Assembly: GCF_019145475.1 (NCBI RefSeq)
Contig: NZ_JAHTKI010000015.1
Span: 62,001-126,000 of the forward strand
Direction of reading: 5' to 3'
Source of the DNA: Pseudomonas botevensis
GTDB taxonomy: Bacteria > Pseudomonadota > Gammaproteobacteria > Pseudomonadales > Pseudomonadaceae
DNA: 64,000 nt
The translations under genes and the position numbers were made by a program. Positions 1 to 9,005 of the stretch are shown here, one piece after another. Under the pieces are notes generated by a model that was not told the origin of the DNA, did not search any database, and worked only from the letters and a program-made list of their open reading frames with translations. Each line of letters starts with the position of its first letter. The first letter of the stretch is position 1.

Positions 1-316
1 TGACAAACCGCTCCCGGCGCGGAGGAAAAACGCCTGATCAAAAAATAACCACCAGCCTGCAAGCCACGGTTTACAAGGCTTACAGCCAGCTACCACCACG
101 TTATGCACAGCCCGCTCCACAGCAAACGGGGACAAGTCAAAACTGTGCAAAAACAGGGTTTTGCAGCGGCTTTATGTCGCGCTTTGGCAGGTTGGGGGAT
201 TTGTTTTCCACAATTCGGCGAATGGGCTGTCAAGACTTATTCAGCGATGACAGTGGCCGTGCCGGCCTCTTCGCGGGCAATCCCGCTCCGACAGGGGCTT
301 GTGGGGTCTTGAGAAG
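1..316. other. Non-coding stretch with four DnaA-box-like 9-mers
   Basis: No convincing gene is seen here. TTATGCACA at 101-109 matches the DnaA-box consensus TTATNCACA exactly. TTTTCCACA at 204-212 (+) and TTTTGCACA at 144-152 (- strand) each miss by one base. A fourth near-match, TTGTCCACA (- strand), lies at 348-356 beside the livF terminator. The cluster may be chance or a DnaA-binding or titration site. The overlapping short reading frames lack ribosome-binding sites and were not called. Confidence 0.35.
268..296. repeat. REP-type palindrome
   Basis: An imperfect palindrome of the form CTTCGCGGGCAA..CCCGCTCC. The same core recurs at 4346-4370, 24241-24265, 51798-51817 and 61071-61098, so it is a dispersed extragenic REP element of Pseudomonas type. 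Confidence 0.7.
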
Positions 317-347
317 CAAAAAGCCCCGGCGTTTGCGCGCCGGGGCT
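317..347 (-). terminator. Rho-independent terminator of the liv operon
   Basis: GC-rich inverted repeat (AGCCCCGGCG / CGCCGGGGCT, 322-347) followed on the minus strand by a T-run at 317-321. It starts about 20 bases past the livF stop. Confidence 0.85.
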
Positions 348-367
348 TGTGGACAACTTGCCGGGAA

Positions 368-1084
368 TCAGTGCCCGCCCAGATAAGCGTTACGCACCTC
401 CTCGTTGACCAGCAATTCCTTGCCGGTGCCCGTCAGGCGGATCTCGCCGTTGACCATCACATAAGCCCGGTCGGACAGTTTCAACGCGTGGTTGGCGTTC
501 TGTTCGACGAGGAAAATGGTCATGCCGGTTTTCGCCAGTTCGCGCAGGGTAGCGAAGATCTGTTTCACCACGATCGGCGCCAGGCCCAGGCTCGGCTCGT
601 CGAGCAGCAACAGTTTGGGCCGGCTCATCAGCGCCCGGGCGATGGCGAGCATCTGTTGCTCGCCGCCGGACATGGTCATCGCCCGCTGGTTGCGCCGCTC
701 CTCGAGCCGCGGGAACAGCTCGAACATGCGCTGCATGTCTTCCTTGGCATGTTTGTCGCCGATCGGAATGGTGCCCATCAGCAGGTTTTCCTCGACGGTC
801 ATGTCGGGGAACACCCGCCGCCCTTCCGGCGACTGCGCGATGCCGTTGGAGGCAATGTAGTGCGATGACTTGTGGGTGATGTCCACGCCTTGATAGAGGA
901 TCTGCCCGCCCGCTGCCCGTGGCTGGCCGAAGATCGACATCAGCAGGGTCGACTTGCCGGCCCCGTTGGAGCCGATCAGGCTGACGGTTTCCCCTTCGTT
1001 GATGTGCAGCGAAACACCTTTGAGCGCCTGGATCGGGCCGTAGAACACGTCCAGGTCCTTGAGTTCGATGATCGGTCGGGTCAT
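368..1084 (-). CDS. livF: Branched-chain amino-acid ABC transporter, ATPase LivF
   Basis: Second ATPase subunit of a LivFGHM-type importer; it binds ATP on the cytoplasmic face of the LivHM channel. The 238-residue length is normal for LivF. Walker A (GSNGAGKST) is at residues 38-46, the SGGEQQ signature near 139 and Walker B (LLLLDEP) near 158-164, followed by the switch region LVEQN. The start overlaps the livG stop by 4 bases, so the two are translationally coupled, and a strong terminator follows. LivF and LivG are typically both required. Substrate specificity rests with LivJ and cannot be read from this subunit. Confidence 0.95.
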   Translation of the reverse strand: MTRPIIELKDLDVFYGPIQALKGVSLHINEGETVSLIGSNGAGKSTLLMSIFGQPRAAGGQILYQGVDITHKSSHYIASNGIAQSPEGRRVFPDMTVEENLLMGTIPIGDKHAKEDMQRMFELFPRLEERRNQRAMTMSGGEQQMLAIARALMSRPKLLLLDEPSLGLAPIVVKQIFATLRELAKTGMTIFLVEQNANHALKLSDRAYVMVNGEIRLTGTGKELLVNEEVRNAYLGGH

Positions 1085-1953
1085 GCCACTTCCTCTTCAT
1101 CGGCGCCCAGGTACGCGGCAATCACTTTCGGATCGTGGCGGATATCGTCCGGTCCGCCCTCGGCGATGACGATGCCGTGGTCCAGCACCACGATGTGGTC
1201 GGAAATGCTCATTACCATGCCCATGTCGTGTTCGATCAGCACCACGGTCAGATCATGCTCGTCGCGCAGCAGCCGGATCATCGCGCTCAGCGCTTCGGTT
1301 TCCTGAGGGTTGAGGCCGGCGGCCGGCTCGTCGAGGCAGATGATCTGCGGCCGCGTACACATGGCCCGGGCGATCTCCAGACGGCGTTGCTGGCCGTAGG
1401 ACAGCTCGCCGGCCAGACGGTTGGCGCAGTCCACCAGATCCACCACTTCCAGCCAGTAGAACGCGCAGTCCAGCGCATCGCTTTCAGCCTTGCGGTAGCC
1501 CTTGGTGTTGAGGATGCCGGCCAGCATGTTGCGGTTGACCCACATGTGCTGGGCCACCAGCAGGTTCTCCAGCACCGACATTTCCTTGAACAGACGAATG
1601 TTCTGGAAGGTGCGGGCCAGCCCTGCGCGGTTCACCAGATGGGTGCCGCCGAACATCTTGTAGTACAGGCGACTGGCGAAGGTTTTCGGCGAGACGAAAT
1701 CGCTCGGTTTGAACGATTCGCCCAGCAGCTTGATGACGTTGGTCTGCTGGCCGCGCACGTTGAGTTCGATCTTGCCGCCCGAGGCCTTGTAGAACCCGGT
1801 CAGGCAGTTGAACACCGTGGTCTTGCCGGCACCGTTGGGGCCGATCAGGGCGAAGATCGAGTTGCGCTTGACCTTCAGGCTGACGTCGCTCAACGCCTTG
1901 ATGCCACCGAAGTGCATCATCAGTTTTTCCACCGAGAGTACGACTTCACTCAT
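1081..1953 (-). CDS. livG: Branched-chain amino-acid ABC transporter, ATPase LivG
   Basis: First ATPase subunit of the Liv importer. It is 290 residues long, larger than LivF because of an insert between Walker A (GPNGAGKTT, about 38-46) and the signature (LSYGQQRR). Walker B is IICLDEP and the switch histidine lies in LIEHD. The insert and the C-terminal BCA_ABC_TP_C-like end (AAYLGAD) are typical of LivG. It overlaps livM by 4 bases upstream and livF by 4 bases downstream, so livH-M-G-F form one transcription unit. Confidence 0.95.
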   Translation of the reverse strand: MSEVVLSVEKLMMHFGGIKALSDVSLKVKRNSIFALIGPNGAGKTTVFNCLTGFYKASGGKIELNVRGQQTNVIKLLGESFKPSDFVSPKTFASRLYYKMFGGTHLVNRAGLARTFQNIRLFKEMSVLENLLVAQHMWVNRNMLAGILNTKGYRKAESDALDCAFYWLEVVDLVDCANRLAGELSYGQQRRLEIARAMCTRPQIICLDEPAAGLNPQETEALSAMIRLLRDEHDLTVVLIEHDMGMVMSISDHIVVLDHGIVIAEGGPDDIRHDPKVIAAYLGADEEEVA

Positions 1954-3251
1954 GGCGCAGTCCTCTCATAGTGAATGGCACCCTTGCGTGGCGTGACCCC
2001 GGTACGGCTGATGCGGATCAGCCCCCGTGGTCGCCAGATCATCATCAACACCATCAGGATGCCGAACAGCAGCACCCGGTATTCGGCGAAACCGCGCAGC
2101 AGTTCCGGGGCGACGGTCAGCACGAACGCAGCGATCACCACACCGATGGTCGACCCCATGCCGCCGAGTACCACGATGGCGAGGATCAGGGCCGACTCGA
2201 AGAAGGTGAACGAGGTCGGGTTGACGAATCCCTGATAGGTGGCAAAAAACACCCCGGCCAGGCCCGCAGTCGACGCACCGATGGTGAACGCCGAGAGCTT
2301 GACCAGTACGTGGTTCAGGCCCATCGAACGGCAGGCGATTTCGTCTTCACGCAGGGCTTCCCAGGCGCGGCCCACCGGCATCTTCACCAGACGGTGCTTG
2401 ATGTACAGCACGGCCAGAACCACCAGGAACAGCACCGCGTAGATGAAGTAATACTTCACGTCCGGGTTGTAGGCGATGCCGAAGAACTCGTGGAACGGCA
2501 CCCCGCCATCCTTCGCCCGCTTGCCGAATTCCAGGCCGAAGAACGTCGGCAGCGGCGCCGGCATGCCGTTCGGACCGCCGGTCAGGGACAGCCAGTTGTT
2601 GAGGATCAGGCGAATGATTTCACCGAAGCCCAGGGTCACGATCGCCAGATAGTCGCCATGCAGGCGCAGCACCGGGAAACCGAGGATGCACCCGGCCAGC
2701 CCGGCGGTGATCGCCGCCAGCGGCAGCACGGTCCAGAAACCCAGCCCCAGATACTGATAACCGAGCGCCAGACCGTAGGCCCCGATGGCGTAGAACGCCA
2801 CGTAACCGAGGTCGAGCAGACCGGCCAGGCCCACCACAATGTTCAGCCCCAGCCCCAGCAGCACGTAGATCAGTCCGAGGATGACCACGCCCAGCAGGTA
2901 GGAGTTGGAGAAGAACGGCAGCGCCACCGCGATGGCGATCATCAGCGGGATGATCCAGCGCAGGCGCGACTTGTAGTCCGGTGGCAGCACATGCACCCCG
3001 GAACCGGTGCTTTCGAACCCTTCGAGAATGCGCAGGCCCCTGGGCGTCTGCAGGAACAGGCTGAGGGCGAAGCGACCGGCCATGACAATGGCGATGATCC
3101 ACGCCACGCGGGTCGATTCCAGGTTGAAGCTGTAGCCTTCGAGTACGACACCGACAATCGGGCCGAACACGATCAGGGCAATCAGGCCGGCAAGGATCGC
3201 CTCAACCAGGCTTTTTTTCACATCGATTTTTTTAGGAGTGGTTGAAGACAT
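1950..3251 (-). CDS. livM: Branched-chain amino-acid ABC transporter, permease LivM
   Basis: Membrane-spanning subunit of the Liv importer, 433 residues. Two hydrophobic segments at the N-terminus (about 14-60) and a soluble stretch precede the conserved LivM core, which begins near residue 100 with LGLGLNIVVGLAGLLDLG. The long cytoplasmic loop holds the ATPase contact motif (VGRAWEALREDEIACRSMG). The extra N-terminal region is usual for Pseudomonas LivM. The start is 3 bases after the livH stop and the end overlaps livG. Likely partner of LivH in a heterodimeric channel. Confidence 0.95.
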   Translation of the reverse strand: MSSTTPKKIDVKKSLVEAILAGLIALIVFGPIVGVVLEGYSFNLESTRVAWIIAIVMAGRFALSLFLQTPRGLRILEGFESTGSGVHVLPPDYKSRLRWIIPLMIAIAVALPFFSNSYLLGVVILGLIYVLLGLGLNIVVGLAGLLDLGYVAFYAIGAYGLALGYQYLGLGFWTVLPLAAITAGLAGCILGFPVLRLHGDYLAIVTLGFGEIIRLILNNWLSLTGGPNGMPAPLPTFFGLEFGKRAKDGGVPFHEFFGIAYNPDVKYYFIYAVLFLVVLAVLYIKHRLVKMPVGRAWEALREDEIACRSMGLNHVLVKLSAFTIGASTAGLAGVFFATYQGFVNPTSFTFFESALILAIVVLGGMGSTIGVVIAAFVLTVAPELLRGFAEYRVLLFGILMVLMMIWRPRGLIRISRTGVTPRKGAIHYERTAP

Positions 3252-3254
3252 CGC

Positions 3255-4169
<915 letters not shown>

Positions 4170-4281
4170 AACGCAATCTCACGCAGTGAGAACCTGTACA
4201 CGCGGGGTGTGCGGTTCTTCTAGGAAAATACAGATATACGCCGGAGCAAGGTCAGCCACGATCAGCCGGGGCCCCGCCGAA

Positions 4282-4373
4282 CCTGTGGGAACTGGCGAAC
4301 CGGCGAAGGCGATGGGTCAGCCGACAGGGGTGTCGACCGATCCGGCGCCTTCGCGGGCAGCCCGCTCCCACGG
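4282..4373. repeat. REPIN (inverted REP pair) between livJ and livH
   Basis: Two diverging REP units (CTGTGGGAACTGGCGAACCG.. and ..CTTCGCGGGCAGCCCGCTCC, continuing to CCACGG) separated by about 35 bases. A transcript leaving livJ could fold this into a long hairpin and be partly stopped or stabilised there. No other feature is seen in the 237-base gap. Confidence 0.7.
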
Positions 4374-4406
4374 TGATCGGTGGGGCTCAGCTGATCGGGT
4401 CAGGCC

Positions 4407-5540
4407 TTATTTCTGTTTTTCCAGCTGGTGGTATTTGCCGGTGGCGTCCCACTGGTAAACCACGTAGTCGGAGATTTTCAGGTCGCCCTTGGCGTCCCAG
4501 GTCTTCTCGCCCATCACGGTTTTGACCGGGTTGGCTTTCAGCCACTTGGCAGCGTCTTCACCCTTGTTGGACTTGGCGCCGTTGAAACCGGCGGCCAGGG
4601 CCTGAACCGAGGCGTAGGCGTAGAGGGTGTAGCCTTCAGGCTCGGTGCCGGCCTTGCGGAACGCGTCCACCACGGTCTTGCTGTCCGGCAGCAGGCGTGG
4701 GTCGGCGCCGAAGGTCATGTACACGCCGTCAACATACTGCGGGCCACCGGCGGTGGTCACCAGCTCGTCGGTCACGATGCCGTCGTCGGACATGAACTTC
4801 ACGTCTTTCAGGCCTTCGGTGCGCAGTTGCTTGACCAGAGGACCGGCTTCCGGGTGCAGACCGCCGAAATAGACCACATCGACACCGGCCGCACGGATCT
4901 TGGTGACCACGGCGCTGAAGTCTTTCTCGCCACGGGTCAGGCCTTCATACAGCACAGGCGTCACGCCACGCTTGGTCAGCTGAGCCTTGGTCGCATCGGC
5001 CAGGCCCTGACCGTAGGTGTCCTTGTCGTGCAGCACGGCAACCTTCTTGCCCTTGAGCACGTCGACGATGTAGTCGCCGGCAACGATGCCCTGCTGGTCG
5101 TCACGTCCGCACATACGGAACATGGCGCTCAGGCCGCGCTCGGTCACCTGCGGGTTGGTGGAACCCGGCGTGATCGCGATGATGCCGGCTTCGTCGTAGA
5201 TCTCCGACGCCGGAATGGTGGAGGAAGAGCAGAAGTGACCGACCACACCGGCGACTTTCTGGTTGGTGAGGTCCTTGGCGACCGTCACGGCCTGTTTCGG
5301 CTCGCAGGCGTCATCGCCCTTGACCAGTACGATTTTTTCCCCGTTGACGCCGCCCGCCGCGTTGACCGCATCGGCCGCCGCTTGTGCCCCCTTCATGTAC
5401 TGCTCGCCAAATGCTGCGTTGGCGCCAGTCATCGGGCCCGCCACACCGATTTTCACATCAGCTTGTGCAAACGCAGAAACACCCAGCGCAGTAGCCACTG
5501 CGAGGGCCAGAAAGCCTTTCTTGTAAAACGTCTGGGACAT
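4407..5540 (-). CDS. livJ: Periplasmic branched-chain amino-acid-binding protein LivJ/BraC type
   Basis: Captures the substrate in the periplasm and delivers it to LivHM. 377 residues. The signal peptide is Lys-Lys followed by a hydrophobic core, with likely cleavage after AFAQA (residue 27) before DVKIG. The mature part is a type I periplasmic-binding fold (GPMTGANAAFGEQ, the C-E-P-K disulphide region, GHFCSSST). The ATG at 5540 was chosen because GGAG lies 9 bases upstream; an in-frame TTG 15 bases earlier overlaps that site. A consensus sigma-54 promoter lies about 60 bases upstream. The ligand is probably Leu/Ile/Val or a related amino acid. Proximity to amaAB raises the alternative of a lysine-derived substrate. 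Confidence 0.93.
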   Translation of the reverse strand: MSQTFYKKGFLALAVATALGVSAFAQADVKIGVAGPMTGANAAFGEQYMKGAQAAADAVNAAGGVNGEKIVLVKGDDACEPKQAVTVAKDLTNQKVAGVVGHFCSSSTIPASEIYDEAGIIAITPGSTNPQVTERGLSAMFRMCGRDDQQGIVAGDYIVDVLKGKKVAVLHDKDTYGQGLADATKAQLTKRGVTPVLYEGLTRGEKDFSAVVTKIRAAGVDVVYFGGLHPEAGPLVKQLRTEGLKDVKFMSDDGIVTDELVTTAGGPQYVDGVYMTFGADPRLLPDSKTVVDAFRKAGTEPEGYTLYAYASVQALAAGFNGAKSNKGEDAAKWLKANPVKTVMGEKTWDAKGDLKISDYVVYQWDATGKYHQLEKQK

Positions 5541-5602
5541 GAGGTGGTGCTCCAAGGTTTTTTTTTAGTTGGCACTGCGACTTCACTTCACTGAATGCTC
5601 AG

Positions 5603-5618
5603 AGCAAGGGCCGTGCCA
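5603..5618 (-). promoter_or_regulatory. Sigma-54 promoter of livJ
   Basis: TGGCACG-N4-TTGCT on the minus strand matches the -24/-12 consensus at every conserved position. The implied start near 5592 gives a leader of about 50 bases before the livJ ATG. RpoN promoters need an enhancer-binding activator such as NtrC, which fits nitrogen-responsive amino-acid uptake. Confidence 0.85.
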
Positions 5619-5789
5619 TCGGTTTTTTATTCTTCAAAAAGTCGCTGCTTTCTTGTTATTTCGACTGTTTCGTTCCCATTTTCATTGGGCGTGCAACCGT
5701 CTAAACCGCGGAAGGTAAAACCACATTCTTTTTCAGGCGCAACCCGCCAGCGCCATCATTGCAACCGCGTCAGCAAACGACGTGCAACC

Positions 5790-5863
5790 AGCCTGTAACA
5801 GCCCGCGTCACCGAACTGCACACTGCTGGTGCGGGACTGCTACAACCCGCACCATTACAGGCT
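5790..5863. promoter_or_regulatory. Nested inverted repeats upstream of livJ, candidate enhancer site
   Basis: Outer 9-base arms AGCCTGTAA (5790-5798) and TTACAGGCT (5855-5863) enclose inner 9-base arms TGGTGCGGG (5827-5835) and CCCGCACCA (5846-5854). Both pairs are perfect. They lie about 170-260 bases upstream of the sigma-54 promoter, a normal distance for an activator. No T-run follows, so they do not look like an amaA terminator. The rest of 5541-5909 holds no gene. Confidence 0.5.
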
Positions 5864-5909
5864 AGTCGCAACGCCGAAAAGCGCCGCTTCATGCAACAAA
5901 TTTCAACAC

Positions 5910-7193
5910 TCAAATCACGATGCGCAAGCACTGGCCCGCGTGATACAGCGAGAATCCGGCCTCATATAAACAGCTGCGCAGGCCCACGCCCGCCAAGGGC
6001 TGCATCGGTGCGAAGGGAATCGGCAGGGCTTGAGGATTTCCGTTACACAGATAGTCGGCGAAAGCTTTGCCGACCACCGTACCGGTGGTGACGCCGCGAC
6101 CGTTGTAACCGGTGACGGCCACCAGTCCGGGCGCCGGTTCGAACAAGCGCATCAAGTGATCGGGGGTAAACGCGATGCGCCCGGTCCAGGTGCATTCCCA
6201 CTCAACCGGTTTGAGACCGGGGAAGTAATGCTGCTGTACCCGGTCGGCCCAGGCCTTGAGAAACCAGGTCGGTTTCTGATTACCGTTGCCGAGGCTGCCC
6301 AGCAACAGGCGACCGTCCTTGTCACGGCGAATGCTGCTCAGCACCTGACGGGTATCCCAGGAGCCCTGCCCGCCCGGCAGGATTTCCCGGGCGGCGTCTT
6401 CGGTAAGCGGCACCGAAGCGACCTGATAGTAATAACCGGGGAAGAAATTGCGCTTGAGTTCGGTCCAGTCGCCCTCGGTGTAGGCGTTGGAGGCGATCAC
6501 CACCTGTTCGGCCAGCACCGAACCCTGAGCGGTCTGCACCGACCACTTCTGGCCCTGGCGCTCCAGACGAGTCACCGGCGAATGGTCGAACATCTGCCCG
6601 CCGAGACCGGCCACGGCATTGGCCAACCCGGTGACATAGGCCATCGGATTGAGCGTGCCGGCGCGGCGGTCAAGCAGCGCGGCGGCAATCTTTTTGGTGC
6701 CGGTGGCTTGCTGGCAGGCCTGACCGGTCAACAACTCCACGGGCGCGCCGCGACGTTTCCACTGCTGCTCGCGGCTGCGCAGATCCGCCTCACCCTTGGC
6801 GTTGTGCGCCATGTGCAGGGTGCCTTCGCGGCGCAACTGGCAATCGATGTGGTACTTGTCCACCAGGCTGAACACCAGCGCCGGCGCCGCGCCGAGCATG
6901 CGGTTGAGCTGACTGCCGACCGCTTCGCCGAACCCGGCCTCGATCTCGTCCGGTGGAATCCACAGCCCGGCATTGACCAACCCGACGTTACGCCCGGAGC
7001 CGCCCTGCCCGGCGCGATGGGCTTCGAGCACGCAAACGCTCTTGCCCTTTTCCAGCAGATGCAGCGCCGCCGACAACCCGGTAAACCCGGCGCCGATCAC
7101 GCAGACATCGACCTTGACCTCGCCCCGCAGCGCCGCGTTATCGGGCCTGTGCGGCGTGAGTTGTTCCCATAGACATTCTTCGCGTAACGGCAT
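5910..7193 (-). CDS. amaA: FAD-dependent amine oxidase, probable L-pipecolate oxidase AmaA
   Basis: DAO-family flavoprotein of 427 residues. The N-terminal dinucleotide-binding site is VCVIGAGFTGLSAALHLL (about 31-48), followed by the SGRNVG segment that surrounds FAD. The C-terminal GYNGRGVTTG closes the FAD site. Paired with AmaB it would oxidise L-pipecolate to piperideine-6-carboxylate in the D-lysine route of pseudomonads. The ATG at 7193 is preceded by GGAG at 7 bases; a longer frame to 7277 would start inside a REP repeat. The alternative is a gamma-glutamylputrescine oxidase (PuuB-like), to which the family is closely related. The amaB neighbour favours AmaA. Confidence 0.8.
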   Translation of the reverse strand: MPLREECLWEQLTPHRPDNAALRGEVKVDVCVIGAGFTGLSAALHLLEKGKSVCVLEAHRAGQGGSGRNVGLVNAGLWIPPDEIEAGFGEAVGSQLNRMLGAAPALVFSLVDKYHIDCQLRREGTLHMAHNAKGEADLRSREQQWKRRGAPVELLTGQACQQATGTKKIAAALLDRRAGTLNPMAYVTGLANAVAGLGGQMFDHSPVTRLERQGQKWSVQTAQGSVLAEQVVIASNAYTEGDWTELKRNFFPGYYYQVASVPLTEDAAREILPGGQGSWDTRQVLSSIRRDKDGRLLLGSLGNGNQKPTWFLKAWADRVQQHYFPGLKPVEWECTWTGRIAFTPDHLMRLFEPAPGLVAVTGYNGRGVTTGTVVGKAFADYLCNGNPQALPIPFAPMQPLAGVGLRSCLYEAGFSLYHAGQCLRIVI

Positions 7194-7234
7194 TGCCAGA
7201 CTCCAACAGAAACCTAACAAACACGGCTTGTTAC

Positions 7235-7327
7235 CTTGTGGGAGCAGGCTCGCTCGCGAAAGCGGTGTATCAGCCAACCTCTACGTCGACTGGCACAGCG
7301 CCTTCGCGAGCGAATTCGCTTCCCAGG
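7235..7327. repeat. REPIN inside the amaB-amaA unit
   Basis: Inverted pair of REP units (GTGGGAGCAGGCTCGCTCGC at one end and CGCCTTCGCGAGCGAATTCG at the other) filling most of the 156-base gap between amaB and amaA. The two genes are co-directional, so the hairpin would lie within their shared transcript. Confidence 0.75.
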
Positions 7328-7349
7328 GAATTTGCGTACGGTTCAGACC

Positions 7350-8840
7350 TCAGTCGAACGTGATGCCCTGAGCCAGTGGCAACTCCAGCGAGTAGTTCAC
7401 GGTGTTGGTCTGGCGGCGCATGTAGGCGCGCCATGCGTCCGAACCGGACTCTCGACCGCCACCGGTTTCTTTCTCGCCGCCGAACGCGCCGCCGATTTCC
7501 GCGCCGCTCGGGCCGATGTTGACGTTGGCGATGCCGCAATCGCTGCCGACCGCCGACATGAACTGTTCGGCCTCACGCACATCGGTGGTGAAAATGCACG
7601 ACGACAGGCCCTGCGGCACAGCGTTGTTCAGGCGCAGCGCCTCGGCAAAATCGGTGTAGCCCACCACGTACAGGATCGGCGCGAAGGTTTCGTGGCAGAC
7701 CACGTCGCTCTGCTCCGGCATCTCGACGATGGCCGGCGAGACGTAGTAGGCATCGGGGAATTGCTCTTGCAGTTGGCGCTTGCCGCCGAACACCCGGCCG
7801 CCCTCGCTCAGCGCTTGCTCCAGCGCGTCCTGCATGTTTTCGAAACTGTGCTTGTCGATCAGCGGGCCGACCAGATTGCCTTCCAGCGGATGACCGATGC
7901 GCACTTTGGAATACGCGGCCTTCAGGCGGGTGACGATCTCTTCTTTCACCGACTCGTGGGCGATCAGACGACGCAGGGTGGTGCAACGCTGACCGGCGGT
8001 GCCGACGGCGCTGAACAGGATCGCCCGTACGGCCATGTCCAGGTCAGCACTCGGGCCGAGGATCATCGCATTGTTGCCGCCCAGTTCCAGAATGCTGCGA
8101 GCGAAACGCGCAGCGACTTTCGGCGCGACTTCGCGGCCCATGCGGGTGCTGCCGGTAGCGCTGATCAACGCCACGCGTGGATCATCAACCAGCGCTTCAC
8201 CGGCATCGCGGCCACCAATGATCACCTGGCTCAAATGCGCCGGGGCATCGCTGAAATTCTTCAGCACACGCTCGAACAACGCCTGGCAGGCCAGTGCGGT
8301 CAGCGGGGTTTTCTCCGACGGTTTCCACACCACCGGGTTGCCGCAGACCAGCGCCAGCGTGGTGTTCCACGCCCACACCGCGACCGGGAAGTTGAAGGCG
8401 CTGATGACGCCGACCACGCCCAGCGGATGCCAGGTTTCACGCATGTGGTGGCCCGGACGCTCGGAGGCGATGGTCAGACCGTACAACTGGCGCGACAGAC
8501 CGACGGCGAAGTCGCAGATGTCGATCATCTCCTGCACTTCACCCAGGCCTTCCTGAGTGATCTTGCCCGCCTCCCACGACACCAGCTCGCCGAGGTCGGC
8601 CTTGTATTCGCGCAGCACCTCGCCGAACTGGCGCACCAGCTCGCCGCGACGCGGGGCCGGCACCTTGCGCCATTGTTCGAACGCATGATCGGCGCGACTG
8701 ATGTGCTGCTCGACTTCGGCCGGGCCTTCCCAGTTCACAGCCGCGATGCGACTGCCGTCGATGGGCGAATGCACCGGCACTTTGCCGTTCTGGTACAGGG
8801 CCGGGTTCACGCCAAGACGATCAAGCAATGCGGCAACCAT
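7350..8840 (-). CDS. amaB: L-piperidine-6-carboxylate / aminoadipate semialdehyde dehydrogenase AmaB
   Basis: NAD-dependent aldehyde dehydrogenase of the ALDH7 (antiquitin) family, 496 residues. It oxidises piperideine-6-carboxylate / alpha-aminoadipate semialdehyde to 2-aminoadipate in lysine catabolism. Glu252 (LELGGNN) is the general base and Cys286 (GQRCTTLRRL) the nucleophile. The FNFPVAVWAWN and WKPSEKTPLTA motifs line the cofactor site. The C-terminal SGAEIGGAFGGEKETGGGRE segment is typical of ALDH7. A strong site GAGGAG precedes the ATG by 6-7 bases. Divergent from the LysR gene and upstream of amaA. Confidence 0.92.
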   Translation of the reverse strand: MVAALLDRLGVNPALYQNGKVPVHSPIDGSRIAAVNWEGPAEVEQHISRADHAFEQWRKVPAPRRGELVRQFGEVLREYKADLGELVSWEAGKITQEGLGEVQEMIDICDFAVGLSRQLYGLTIASERPGHHMRETWHPLGVVGVISAFNFPVAVWAWNTTLALVCGNPVVWKPSEKTPLTALACQALFERVLKNFSDAPAHLSQVIIGGRDAGEALVDDPRVALISATGSTRMGREVAPKVAARFARSILELGGNNAMILGPSADLDMAVRAILFSAVGTAGQRCTTLRRLIAHESVKEEIVTRLKAAYSKVRIGHPLEGNLVGPLIDKHSFENMQDALEQALSEGGRVFGGKRQLQEQFPDAYYVSPAIVEMPEQSDVVCHETFAPILYVVGYTDFAEALRLNNAVPQGLSSCIFTTDVREAEQFMSAVGSDCGIANVNIGPSGAEIGGAFGGEKETGGGRESGSDAWRAYMRRQTNTVNYSLELPLAQGITFD

Positions 8841-9005
8841 GGGTCACTCCTCAAACGAAAAACGGAATAGGTGCGGACGCGGATTTCACGTCCGGGCAGG
8901 CCTTTAGTTGTAGCCTTCATCACGCAAGGCAACAAACGACCATTACGCGAGATATCATTCCGTTTATTCATGCAAAGTTTGAGAGACAAGAAAAAGGGAT
9001 CACCC

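Noticed and set aside
5790..5863. Nested repeats as the amaA terminator
   Set aside because: No T-run follows either stem on the minus strand.
8841..9005. A precise LysR operator between amaB and the LysR gene
   Set aside because: Several T-N11-A pairs can be drawn in this gap, but none is clearly better than chance, so no site is called.
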